Notes under the pieces: generated by a model | What the model was told of the DNA's origin: nothing | Databases searched by the model: none | The model's input: only the letters and a program-made list of their open reading frames with translations | Program-made: the position numbers and the translations under genes | Part shown: piece by piece, positions 55,501 to 64,000 of the stretch | How positions within the stretch are numbered: the stretch's first letter is position 1 | Layout: the number at the start of each line of letters is the position of its first letter | Source of the DNA: Rhyacichthys aspro | Taxonomy: Eukaryota; Chordata; Actinopteri; Gobiiformes; Rhyacichthyidae | Length of the DNA: 64,000 bases | NCBI GenBank assembly: GCA_036850595.1 | Contig: CM072158.1 | Coordinates: 17,817,044 to 17,881,043, forward strand | Reading direction: 5' to 3'

Positions 55501-58500
55501 TCACCCGCTGTGATCTGAACTAAAGTGCCCTATAACAGAATGCTCTTCTTTTCTGACTGTCACTGTGAGCTGTGTTAATGTATCCAGACTGCTGCTCATG
55601 ACGCATCAGGGGGTTAGTAATGTTCAAGTTTATGGCCTCTGCTGCAGTCTGTCACTTCTCATTACACAACCACAAGTCTGCAGAGTTCAGGATTCGCGCT
55701 CATTCTGACCTCAAAAATTGCGTTCTACCCACAAACTTTTTTAAAGATTGCATTACTTTTTGTTTTGAAACTGGCTTTAGACGAACAATGCAGCGTCAGA
55801 TCTTCCCTCCATAAATGCAGTGGGAATTTAGAATTTGAGTATTGACAAACTACAGCAGTCTTAGAGGGTCAAAATATACAAAGAGCTGAAGCCATGCTCC
55901 TTCTGACTCCATGGGTCCCATGAGTTAAAAAAAAAAAAAGTTAAAAAAAATAAAAATAAAAAATTGAATGGAAGTCAATAGAGAGCAGTAAACTATTTTT
56001 TCCTTTTTTCATTTATGCTGTAACATTTCAAAATACAACATTGTTTATTAAAATCAGTGAATCCCATTGGCTTTAACTCATTTTTAACTGACTCTGTGTA
56101 AGCTAATATTTTGTAAAGCTTACTCACTTAACCTATATTGTATCGTAAGTACTTGAAGTATATTGAATTTGTTTAGCTAATGTTGGTTTGCATGTTCATT
56201 ACAATTTCTGTTATTTGCTAGCATTAAGCTAACACAAATCATATCCCTTTTCCAAGACAATAAAAAACATTGTCTTAATGTAAACAAACAGAAAATCATG
56301 AGATAAGTACTAAATATCATCATATTCATTTTTGCTTGTTTAATGAGCTATGTCTCTGGTTCTGCTGTACACTCTGTAATGAGAAAATGCTGCCCTGAAC
56401 TGACAAGAAAAAGTCTTGTAAACTTCCTGGAAGATCATTTAAAAACAGTAGGAACCTAAACTGTCAGCCCTGCAACTAACTGGCCATTGTCCAGGGTGTA
56501 TCCCGCCCAAGGCTCAAGCTGCTGGGATAGGCTCCAGCCACATGGGACCCCAATTGGACTAAGTGGTTAAAAAAAAAAATATGAATGAATGAAAGGAACC
56601 TAAACCTGTTTGCCTTCTTCTTGTAGTGTTTGTATCTTCGTCTCTGTAGAAAAAGTTTATTGTGACTGTTTAACGTTAACCCTAGCCCTCTTGTCGCAGT
56701 GACACTTAACCACCACTGTGTTACCTCTGTGTGTCCTTATCTGTATTTCTCTGTGTCAGGACCCATTGCTGTAGACATAGCAGATTTAGTTGACCCCCCA
56801 GAGGCCTCAACGTCTAATCGCAACACTCGTTCCATCCCTGACTCGGCGTTATCCTCGACGTCCTGATGACGAGGCTAAAGCCAGGGTCAGTGCGGGGTGA
56901 GCGCTGTTGAACGGCCGCCAGAGGAGGACAGTCTGATCATATTTTACACAGCAGAAGTTCAGGCTCAGTGAGTTAGGTTCATGTGCTGGGATCACACCTA
57001 CAGCAGAGGAAAGGGGTATTGTCTGTGACTGTTTACTCTAAAAACAGGACGTTTCTTATGTAACTGGAGGCTGCTGGTCCGGGTGGGGCAGGATGGGCTA
57101 GCAGCAGGGATTATGACAACTCCAAGTAAAGGAGAGAAAAAAATGGTTACTTTTTTGTGAGACTGTGAGATTAGAAACAGAATTCTGGAATTCAAGTCAC
57201 ATTTCTGAGGAAAAAGCCAGAACTATGTGAAGCAGTGAAATTAAAGGCATAACTGTGAGAAAGTTTGAAATCTGAAGGGAAAAATGCCTTGAATTTTAGG
57301 ATGAAATTTGAGATCAAAGTCAGCATTCTGAGCGGGAAAAGTCTGGAATTTAGGGAAAATGTTTAAATTTTAGAATTATGAGATCCAAAATTCTATAATT
57401 AAAACCATACGTCTGTGATTAAACCCAGAATTTGAAGAAAAAGTCAGAATTGTGGGCAGAATTCAGACTAAAAAATGTCAAAAGAAAGTAAAGACTCTGA
57501 GAAAAAGTTTGAATGCTTAGCGGAGTTTTGAGGAAAAATATCACACTTGTGAAATTATAGTAAAATGTTGTGAGAGAGAAAAAAATGCAGAATTTTACGA
57601 AAAACAAAAGTATGAAAGTATTCAGAATTCTCCAAAATCAGATTTTGAATAAAATTTTTCTTCTCTCTCTCTCTCTCTCTGTCTGAAAATAACTGCCCTA
57701 CTGAAGTTAGTTTATTACATTGGACCATATAGTTTAGAGATTGAAGTGTTCTCACAATTTTTACTTGAATGCCCAAATTCTTAAATCTCACAAAACTGAA
57801 AAGCACTAGCCCCATTTTTTTAGTGGCCTTAATCATGTAGAAATAGTTTTATTATTATTTATTTTTAATAGATAAAAATAGTCGCATTATTTGACTGTGT
57901 AAAATGCTGCAGTGCATTTACAGCACTCTTCTTGATTCTGGATTAACCTTAGTGATACTGTAATTATCCAGGCTCAACAGAGTGTGAAGGGCCACTGTTA
58001 CTTACATTAGTGCATCACTGTGATGAACAGTTCGTGCAGCACAGTACTTCAACACCAGTGGGATTTATCGCTGCATTTATGTGGACGTGGAATTGAGTTT
58101 CAAAGATAAGAAGTTGTTTTGCAGCTTTGTTTGTTGTTCTCAACTTAGATAGAAGGAATTTGAACAGTGCGGTTCACAAACGGACTCAAATATTAGTTAT
58201 TTAAATAGTACAAATTAGGGTTAGTGTTACCTTTTAAGCTGAATTTAGCTATACCCTACTGTTTATGGCAATAGATGAGGCCAGCTCACTCTTGTGTGTA
58301 CAGAAACGAATGGTAATGCCATATCATAAACTGTATTTAAAGAGTCAATGTGCAACATGCAAATTATAAACAAGAACTTTGCTCTTTGATGATGATGCAG
58401 TCGATGTCAACTCAGAAAGTTTAATGTTTCCAAGTTTTCTTTTTTAACTTGAGCAGGTGTTTATGTGTACACAGGTGAAGTGCAATTAGGAAATAGGGAA

Positions 58501-61500
58501 AAACACAATTTATTCTTCTGCTTTGTTCACAGTTGTAAATTTAAGGTTAAAATCGTAGAGACACCAGAAGTTGAATATCTGCATTATATACAGTTAGTAC
58601 GGCGGTTAATGAATGAACTAGACCTGATATCAGCCACATCACATGACAACAGATCATTAAGTATTATATATAGATATTCTTTACCTGAAAAGGAAGAGTT
58701 TGTCCTCATCGTGACCCAGCAAATTACTGTATTATTGAGTGCATGTCATAAGATTGATATAATGTTAAATAGGCTTATCATCCACTTTAGGAGATTACCT
58801 TAGGTCTAGGTCTGTTCCTTATCCGTTCCAATAGATCATTTGGCTGTATGGCTTTCCCTTTTAAAGTAAATATAAACAAGCCTTTATTACCTATTTACAC
58901 TATTTACACTAATGGCTTTTAGAATTAGTTCTGCTCGTCAGTTCCATTTCACATGACTCGAGCCCTGACGTCACTGTTTTCTAAAGTGTTTCATATACTT
59001 CCTTAGAATCACCAGATATTTTTCAAAAGGTCAACGCGAGCGAGTTTTATTGAATTGCACATTTTAAAATTCAAACAACAGTGTCCCAACCTTTTTAGAA
59101 AATAGGTTTGTAGTTATAGAAGTTCTCCAAGACTGTGTTGTAAGCACTGGTTTAACAATGTTGCAGATTAGTGTCGTAACTGCTTCATCATCACATTACA
59201 GGCCTGATGCTGACTGCTGGTCACTGAGCCAGGGGCTAAAACTCACACTCTGATAAGCCAGCTCCCATAATGCACTGCTGCGGCCTTTCGCTAACACAGA
59301 AGACTCTTATGCAATGTGATTTTCTCCACCGATTTGGGATTAGTAGGTTAGAGGTAAACGTGGTCAAATAGGGCCACTTGCTGTAATTTAAAGTGTTGCA
59401 CCACACAGTCAGAAGCATATTAGCATTGGCTTTAAGTGTACTGTATAGAACTGAGTGGTGCATTTAAGAACATGACTTTATATATTTTTTAAGATAAAGC
59501 TGAAGACCAGGGTAAATTTGCAACATCTTTGAGCAGAATATAAGGATGAAAATGTTGCACATCTATTTTTATAGCTGGTGTTTTGTGTATTATTAATTAG
59601 TATGGACATTATATATTCTCACTGATTTCTCAATGACTTTACAGTCATGGATACTAGCCTCTCACCATTTAAGATGGCATCCCTGAGCTCTGCAAACATT
59701 TGCCTAATGATGTCCCCACGCTGAAATGTAATTTCTTTGAATCCAAAAAGAAATCTGTGGACAATGTGAAGGAGTCTCTGCTTTTTTAAGCATCTGTCAC
59801 TAAAAGAGTTTTAATACATTAGAAATGCAAGGTGGGAAATTTGGTGCACAGTTTTTTCATAAATAGAAAACAGCACAGTGGTGTTGCTAAAAGAACAAGG
59901 AAGTGCCTTAAAAAACATTTAGAGAAACACTGATAGAAGATCATTCAAGTCATTTGAATGTGAATGATTATTTGGAATTTAAATTCATCTACACATATGT
60001 TATATGTGATTGGAGGAAGCAGAAATACCATGGTAGGATGAAGAGGCCTTGTAGACACCACACAGAAAAGCTGCGTTAGTGTGAGAGTGAATGTTTGTAG
60101 CATATAGAAAAACAAGTAATGCCTGCACACTTACTCCAACACATGTCACTCCCATATATTTGTACTGTTCACCAATTGGTTAACTGATCAAGTGGTAACA
60201 GTTGTGTTAGATGTGTGACACAAATATCAAGTCAAACCACATTGTTCTGAAACATAAAAAATATCATTATACAATATTAAAAACAGTAGTTATGCATAAG
60301 TAATCTTTGTAATTTTTATTTTTTGAGATAATTGATGAAACAATCATTTTTGATTTTTACTTTTAAATTATTAAAAAAAAACATTTTTTAGAATAATGTT
60401 GACCCCTCCATTGCAAACAGTTTCAAGAGTAAATGGTTTTGTCATTGTCTGCCTCCTAGTGCTAGTCCTGCAGTAAACTGGGAGCTTTTCTGTTGTACTC
60501 CATGCCCAAAGCAGCTGGAAAAGACAGTTGAGAATGACTGAATAAATACTGTAGAATCAAAGAGCTTATATAACGTTAACAACAAATCACAATCACACAC
60601 ACATCTCAGATATTCAGAGTCAACAGTTTGGTACTTGATGTCACTTCCTGGAGACGCTGTGGTGTGAAATTCAGATAGAGGAGAGGCAGTGATTCTGCTG
60701 CAGAAGCTGCTGGTAAATGTTAAGATAAAAAAAGAGTTCCTATCAAGTTCCCAAAGGTAGTTGACCACAAGGTTGAAAAATGTTGAATGAAAAACACGGG
60801 ATTAAAATGTCTTTTCAACCTTTCTTAGAGGTCAGGAGAAGATAATGCTCAGATAATGCTTATGTGTATAGTGACCAATTTGTTAAACATTGTGGATATG
60901 AACATTGTCTGGAGTACAAGACAATGGCTTATATCTACTGCCTCAAAAGTCCTCCAGCTTAGTTAAAAAATTCTTCATTGAGTAAGGGTCAATTTAAACA
61001 AATGTAGTGATTTTCTGTTTGCATGTTTCTCCTAAAACCGCATCTAAGCTAGCACCATACGGACCTTCCTTTATCTCCGCCATAATTTTTATTTACTTCC
61101 TGGCCCCTATCTGATTTTCCTGCATCATCACAATTACGTGATTCCAAACAAGCTACAACAAGTTACTATTGGAATTAAAGCTTGCATGCATCTTTAAAAA
61201 AACTCTCTACATTTTATCAGAGCACTACATAGAACACGAATCATACTACTCCACCTCTTCCAGCACAAATGTCCACTGATTATTTTGAGGAGGCGGCTGC
61301 CGGTCACGTTCCCTCAGCTTGGCCCTTACATATCTAGATGTAATTGTGTCTAAATCAGGACTTAGAGTTGACACACAGCGTATCTGTCTTCCAGATTAAG
61401 TCTCCTCATTTGCCAGGCCTATTTGCATACGGAATCCAAATAAAAGACAGCAGTGATTTTCTTTGTTGCAAACTGCATCACAAAGCACTTTCCGAGCCTG

Positions 61501-62760
61501 GTACAGAGGATATGGGGCGTCGGGAATAATTGCCTCGTATTGCGCTGACTGTTGGACTGGAAAAGCATTTAAAAAGTAAACAGATAGATGTTTATTGGGC
61601 AGTAAAAAGAGCCTCTGTGTGTCGCGCTCTGAAAGGCTTTGGTACATTGAGTTTAGGACTACAGTCCAAACTCGGCAGCAGAAAGTCTTAGTCATAGTTT
61701 CTCAGGGCTTTGCCAGTTCCGAAGAAATGTCTCTGCCCTGAAGAAAAGTGCTGTTTCATATGTAGAGGATCAGGTTTGGGCGCTGCCAGTCTGTTGTGTC
61801 AACACTGTTTGTCTGCCGCACAGTTAATGTATTCGTAACTACAGAAAGACGTGCAGTTCTGTCCTAAGGGCTGAAAGAACGTTTTTATGTACAACACAGT
61901 TCATTAAGTACGAGATGTGGTTGAGACATCATAAAACTTTGAAGTTGTAAGCAGTTTTGAATCACGCAGAGTAGTTTAGAGCGGCCCTATTTACAACAGG
62001 GCAAAGTTAAATATTTCATTGCCCCGTCTGCCTTTTTAAACTGAAAATGCACTGACTACTATCTTCTGTAGGGAATAAATTAGGTCCCTAAACCACATTT
62101 ACAAAATACTGAAAACTCTTTAATGAACTGCTTTACCATATTTTCCAATATCACAATGCCTGCCCTAATTTCAGTTTTATTCAGACATTAGCTATAGATA
62201 TGAGATTATTATTGTCTAACTTAGATGATAAAGGCACATCTAGTAAAGAATGATGGAAAAATTTCTGTTGTTTATCCGTTTTTGACCGAATTGACTGGTA
62301 GAAATTCATTATTTATTTAGCTGCCGTTTGTCTGACTTCTACTTGTTCGAATTTTTCAAATAAAATGTCCTGGAAAATGAAGCAACATAACATTAATTGT
62401 TGTCTTTTTATCTATACATGGCAGGCCTGGCAGGAACAAAAAAGCGAAAGTTCATTCATTGTTCATTAAGCTCTTCCACAGTTATTGTGCTATATGTCAA
62501 GAACCTTAATACAATAAATATCCCTTTTTTTGGATCAGTTGTCTTTTTGCTCTGTGGTCGTTTATGTTTAAAATGGGCACAGACAGAGGGCTATAAACTG
62601 TGTGAAAACGGTGCTTTTGTAACGATGATTACTAATTGCAATGTTCAAGTAAAAGTGATAAATGCAGTAAAAGTAAACTGCTAACTGCTCTTCTCTGTTT
62701 ATTTGCAGCATCAAGTTACTGGCAGTGCAGGACCTGTTGGATCGCGAGGCTCTGGACAAG
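45700..62760 (+). CDS. eepd1: Eepd1, endonuclease/exonuclease/phosphatase family domain-containing 1 (5' part; continues past window)
   Basis: Two coding exons are seen (45700-46547 and 62709-62760), giving 300 residues; the human protein is about 569, so the rest lies to the right. The start ATG is in a strong context (GCCATGG). The N-terminus MGGSLGCHRS carries Gly2 for myristoylation and Cys7 for palmitoylation, matching the known plasma-membrane anchoring of EEPD1. Two ComEA-like helix-hairpin-helix DNA-binding units follow: LNINTATEEELMTLPGV (41-57) to about 100, and ININTATPAQLM (127-138) to about 188. After a Pro/Ser-rich linker, the EEP nuclease domain begins at RLATW (252-256). In mammals EEPD1 is tied to repair at stalled forks and to LXR-regulated cholesterol efflux. 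The expected Asn after that Trp is Ser257, and the Glu expected in VQE is Asp. Confidence 0.9.
48450..48525. mobile_element. Teleost interspersed-repeat fragment
   Basis: AGCACTTCATCAAG and GGGTCAGTGTCTTGCCCAAG resemble a stretch found in many copies across fish genomes, with the form GTGTCTTGCCCAAGGACA. Family uncertain. Confidence 0.45.
52747..52761 (+). promoter_or_regulatory. CTCF-like core site in eepd1 intron 2
   Basis: CCACTAGATGTCGCC matches 14 of 15 positions of CCASYAGRKGGCRSY, with the usually fixed second G of GGC replaced by T. Confidence 0.25.
53031..53309. mobile_element. Foldback MITE with perfect 30-bp internal inverted repeat
   Basis: It begins TACAGTACC and ends GGCACTGTA, inverted termini of the TACAGTGCC type. 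Inside, the 30 bases at 53099-53128 are the exact reverse complement of 53192-53221. Reverse-complemented, the right terminus reads on into CCCCTTCCTGATGTCTT, and the left has TCCTGATTTCTT close to the end, so the left copy has lost about 20 bases. No transposase. Confidence 0.65.
53880..54130. promoter_or_regulatory. Candidate intronic enhancer
   Basis: A CpG-richer block within AT-rich intron, with a Rel/NF-kB-like palindrome GGAAATTTCC at 53990-53999 followed by ATTGGCGC. No exon is framed by splice sites here. Confidence 0.25.
55042..55085. repeat. 22-bp direct tandem duplication
   Basis: CTATAGCTCTTTATTTTAGAA followed by one base occurs twice in immediate succession. Confidence 0.8.
56462..56593 (+). 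mobile_element. 5'-truncated L2/CR1-like LINE 3' end with target-site duplication
   Basis: Contains GTCCAGGGTGTATCCCGCC, GCTGGGATAGGCTCCAGCC, CCCCAATTGGACTAAGTGG and an ATGAATGAATGAA tail, the characteristic 3' end of abundant teleost L2-type LINEs. Identical 12-base copies of AGGAACCTAAAC flank it at 56450-56461 and 56594-56605. Confidence 0.8.
57175..57640. repeat. GAATTCTGAG-type degenerate tandem repeat
   Basis: Many units like AGAATTCTG, TTCTGAGGAAAAAGCCAG and AGTCAGCATTCTGAG at 25-40 base spacing. Same unit as in septin 7 introns 9 and 10. Confidence 0.65.
57660..57681. repeat. (TC)n microsatellite
   Basis: A run of about ten TC dinucleotides immediately after the GAATTCTGAG repeat cluster. 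Confidence 0.85.
61250..61560. promoter_or_regulatory. Candidate conserved element with octamer and SOX motifs in eepd1 intron 2
   Basis: Complex, GC-balanced sequence carrying a perfect POU octamer ATTTGCAT (61421-61428) and a SOX-type CTTTGTT (61461-61467) about 33 bases apart, 1.1 kb before the next eepd1 exon. Function is inferred from motifs only. Confidence 0.35.
62709..62760 (+). CDS. eepd1: eepd1 exon 3
   Basis: A 52-nt exon completing codon 283 and reading IKLLAVQDLLDREALDK, phase 2 in and phase 0 out. Acceptor TATTTGCAG, donor GTAAAG. This matches the human segment IKLLAVQELLDREALEK except for Glu to Asp changes, one of them at the position of the metal-binding Glu of the EEP fold. 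Confidence 0.92.
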
Positions 62761-64000
62761 GTAAAGTAGAGCGACGCTTTCAAACCTCAGGGGGCTCGAG
62801 TGGGACGTGCTGTTGTCATTTGAAGTGCTCCATTTGAAGATGAGTCACCACTTCTGCCGCCAGTTCACTCCAAACACACTTGACGTCTCCCATTAATCCC
62901 ACCTGATGCCTTTATGCAAATGTCCGCCCTTTTGTTCCACTGTTTCAATGTGCCTCGTTCTATTTCGGGGTCCACATTTGGGTTAAATATGTTAGCGCTC
63001 TCCTGTACTTTCAGGACTAAAAATACAGCAGCAGTTGCTATGGGATGGAGGGTATTCTCCTCAGTGCTGTCGGGAATGAGGTTAGATGCAAATGTCGAGC
63101 TTACAATTGTCTCTCATGAGGGAGATGAGGCTTTTCACCCCACTACATGAAAGCTGCCTCTGATCACTCTGCTTTCTGAGGAAAAGATGCTGGTCTATTT
63201 TCTCTGATAGCACAGAGCTCCAGCAGACAGATTTCCCAGAAGATAAATGACAGAAAACACTATTAGTAAGTCTATGTAATTTACAAATTTTTATATAGTA
63301 GTAGTTAAATATATTAGCAGCATATAGTAATAGTTTCACTGTATTTTACTAATAGTAAAACAGAATGAAGGAAAATAGAAGTAAAACAAATGTATAAATA
63401 GGATAAATTAAAGTAAACCATTCATAAAAACTACATAAAAGCCAGACTAAATACATAATTTTTGAGTTGTTTAATTTTTATTTTTTTTTACCTAAAAAGA
63501 ACATAATTGACAGTAACTACATTAGATTTATTGACCAAAACAGACTGTAGGCAATTGCAGATGAAGTAATCTGACCTAGCCCACTATAGCTAACAGCAGG
63601 ATGTTGCTATTTAAAATTTCACTTGCCTCTAGTTTATATATTTCACTGAACTTGAAATAAATTCCAGGTTGGTTTTGTTGAGCTCGTGACTCCATCTAGT
63701 GGTACGAAACAATAAAACAACCTAAAAATCACTTTTTTCTGTTGACATCCCTTTTTTCCTACTGGAGCAGTCCATGTCAGGTCAGCATGTGTCCTTTTCT
63801 ATTGTCAAAAGTGTTGCAATCTGCCCTAAATAAACACCACTTAAGTACTGGCTTGGCCTTTAGCTCCAACTGTGTGGTACAGTTGCTGAAGGTAGAGCTA
63901 AAGATTGCAACTTGTTGAATGGATTAAAAAGAACCCTTCATTTCCTCAAAAGCAGCTTGACCTGACTAGCAGTCATTCTCACATAAGAGAATCCTGAACA
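62761..64000 (+). other. eepd1 intron 3 (partial)
   Basis: 1.24 kb of intronic DNA to the window edge. No further exon or recognised repeat. Confidence 0.8.

Larger units (their letters stand above)
46548..62708 (+). other. eepd1 intron 2
   Basis: A 16-kb intron. It holds a teleost interspersed-repeat fragment (48450-48525), a CTCF-like site (52747-52761), a foldback MITE (53031-53309), candidate enhancers (53880-54130 and 61250-61560), a 22-bp direct duplication (55042-55085), a LINE 3' stub (56462-56593) and a GAATTCTGAG repeat cluster (57175-57640). No other gene was recognised inside it. Confidence 0.85.

Noticed and set aside
58465..58803. 112-codon + strand open frame in eepd1 intron 2
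   Set aside because: No recognised family, no splice sites framing it and AT-rich composition like the surrounding intron.
63684..63705. Reverse-strand CTCF-like site (CCACTAGATGGAGTC)
   Set aside because: Two mismatches, one at a nearly fixed position; too weak to call.
1..64000. CRISPR arrays, tRNA/rRNA genes, operons or phage elements
   Set aside because: No regularly spaced identical repeats, no tRNA fold beyond the SINE head and no prokaryotic gene arrangement; the window is vertebrate nuclear DNA.

Overview
The window is vertebrate, almost certainly teleost fish, nuclear DNA. It is AT-rich, with long introns bounded by GT/AG, short interspersed elements, microsatellites and decayed retroelements, and no prokaryote-like gene packing. 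Two protein genes can be assembled exon by exon, both on the + strand: septin 7 (complete, 4675-37068, 435 residues as assembled) and the 5' part of eepd1 (first coding exons at 45700-46547 and 62709-62760; the rest lies beyond the right edge). The same two genes are neighbours in the same order and orientation on human chromosome 7p14, so this looks like a conserved vertebrate block. The species cannot be named from the sequence.

Layout. 1-4480: upstream intergenic DNA with a tRNA-derived SINE end, a candidate conserved element (1230-1650), a decayed LINE reverse transcriptase (2080-2500), a degenerate TACAC-rich repeat (3290-3840) and a CTCF-like site. 4480-4730: septin 7 promoter and first coding exon. 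4730-37068: the septin 7 introns and exons. 37069-38725: its 3'UTR with an AATAAA signal. 38730-43290: intergenic DNA with a hAT-like MITE beside a perfect CTCF core. 43290-43598: GC-rich promoter and non-coding first exon of eepd1. 43599-45651: eepd1 intron 1, ending in a ~70-bp minisatellite. 45652-64000: eepd1 coding exons and large introns carrying a foldback MITE, a LINE 3' stub with a perfect target-site duplication, and two candidate enhancers.

The main discoveries are about splicing. Exon 1 of septin 7 ends in phase 1 while the next recognisable exon starts in phase 0. A two-base exon (CT, 12322-12323) between a good acceptor and a GTGAGT donor repairs the frame and supplies the Ala of Met-Ala-Gln-Gln. 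The same intron has a back-to-back acceptor/donor (AG then GTGAGT, 5392-5399) of the recursive-splicing type. A 21-base in-frame microexon candidate (35440-35460) would insert seven residues exactly at the junction between the septin GTPase/SUE core and the C-terminal coiled coil. In eepd1, the Asn and Glu expected in the first two catalytic motifs of the endonuclease domain read Ser and Asp.

Septin 7 is a filament-forming GTPase of the cytoskeleton. Eepd1 is a membrane-anchored protein with helix-hairpin-helix repeats and an endonuclease/exonuclease/phosphatase domain. Nothing here suggests they work in one pathway; their adjacency looks like inherited synteny. No tRNA, rRNA, CRISPR or bacterial features were seen.
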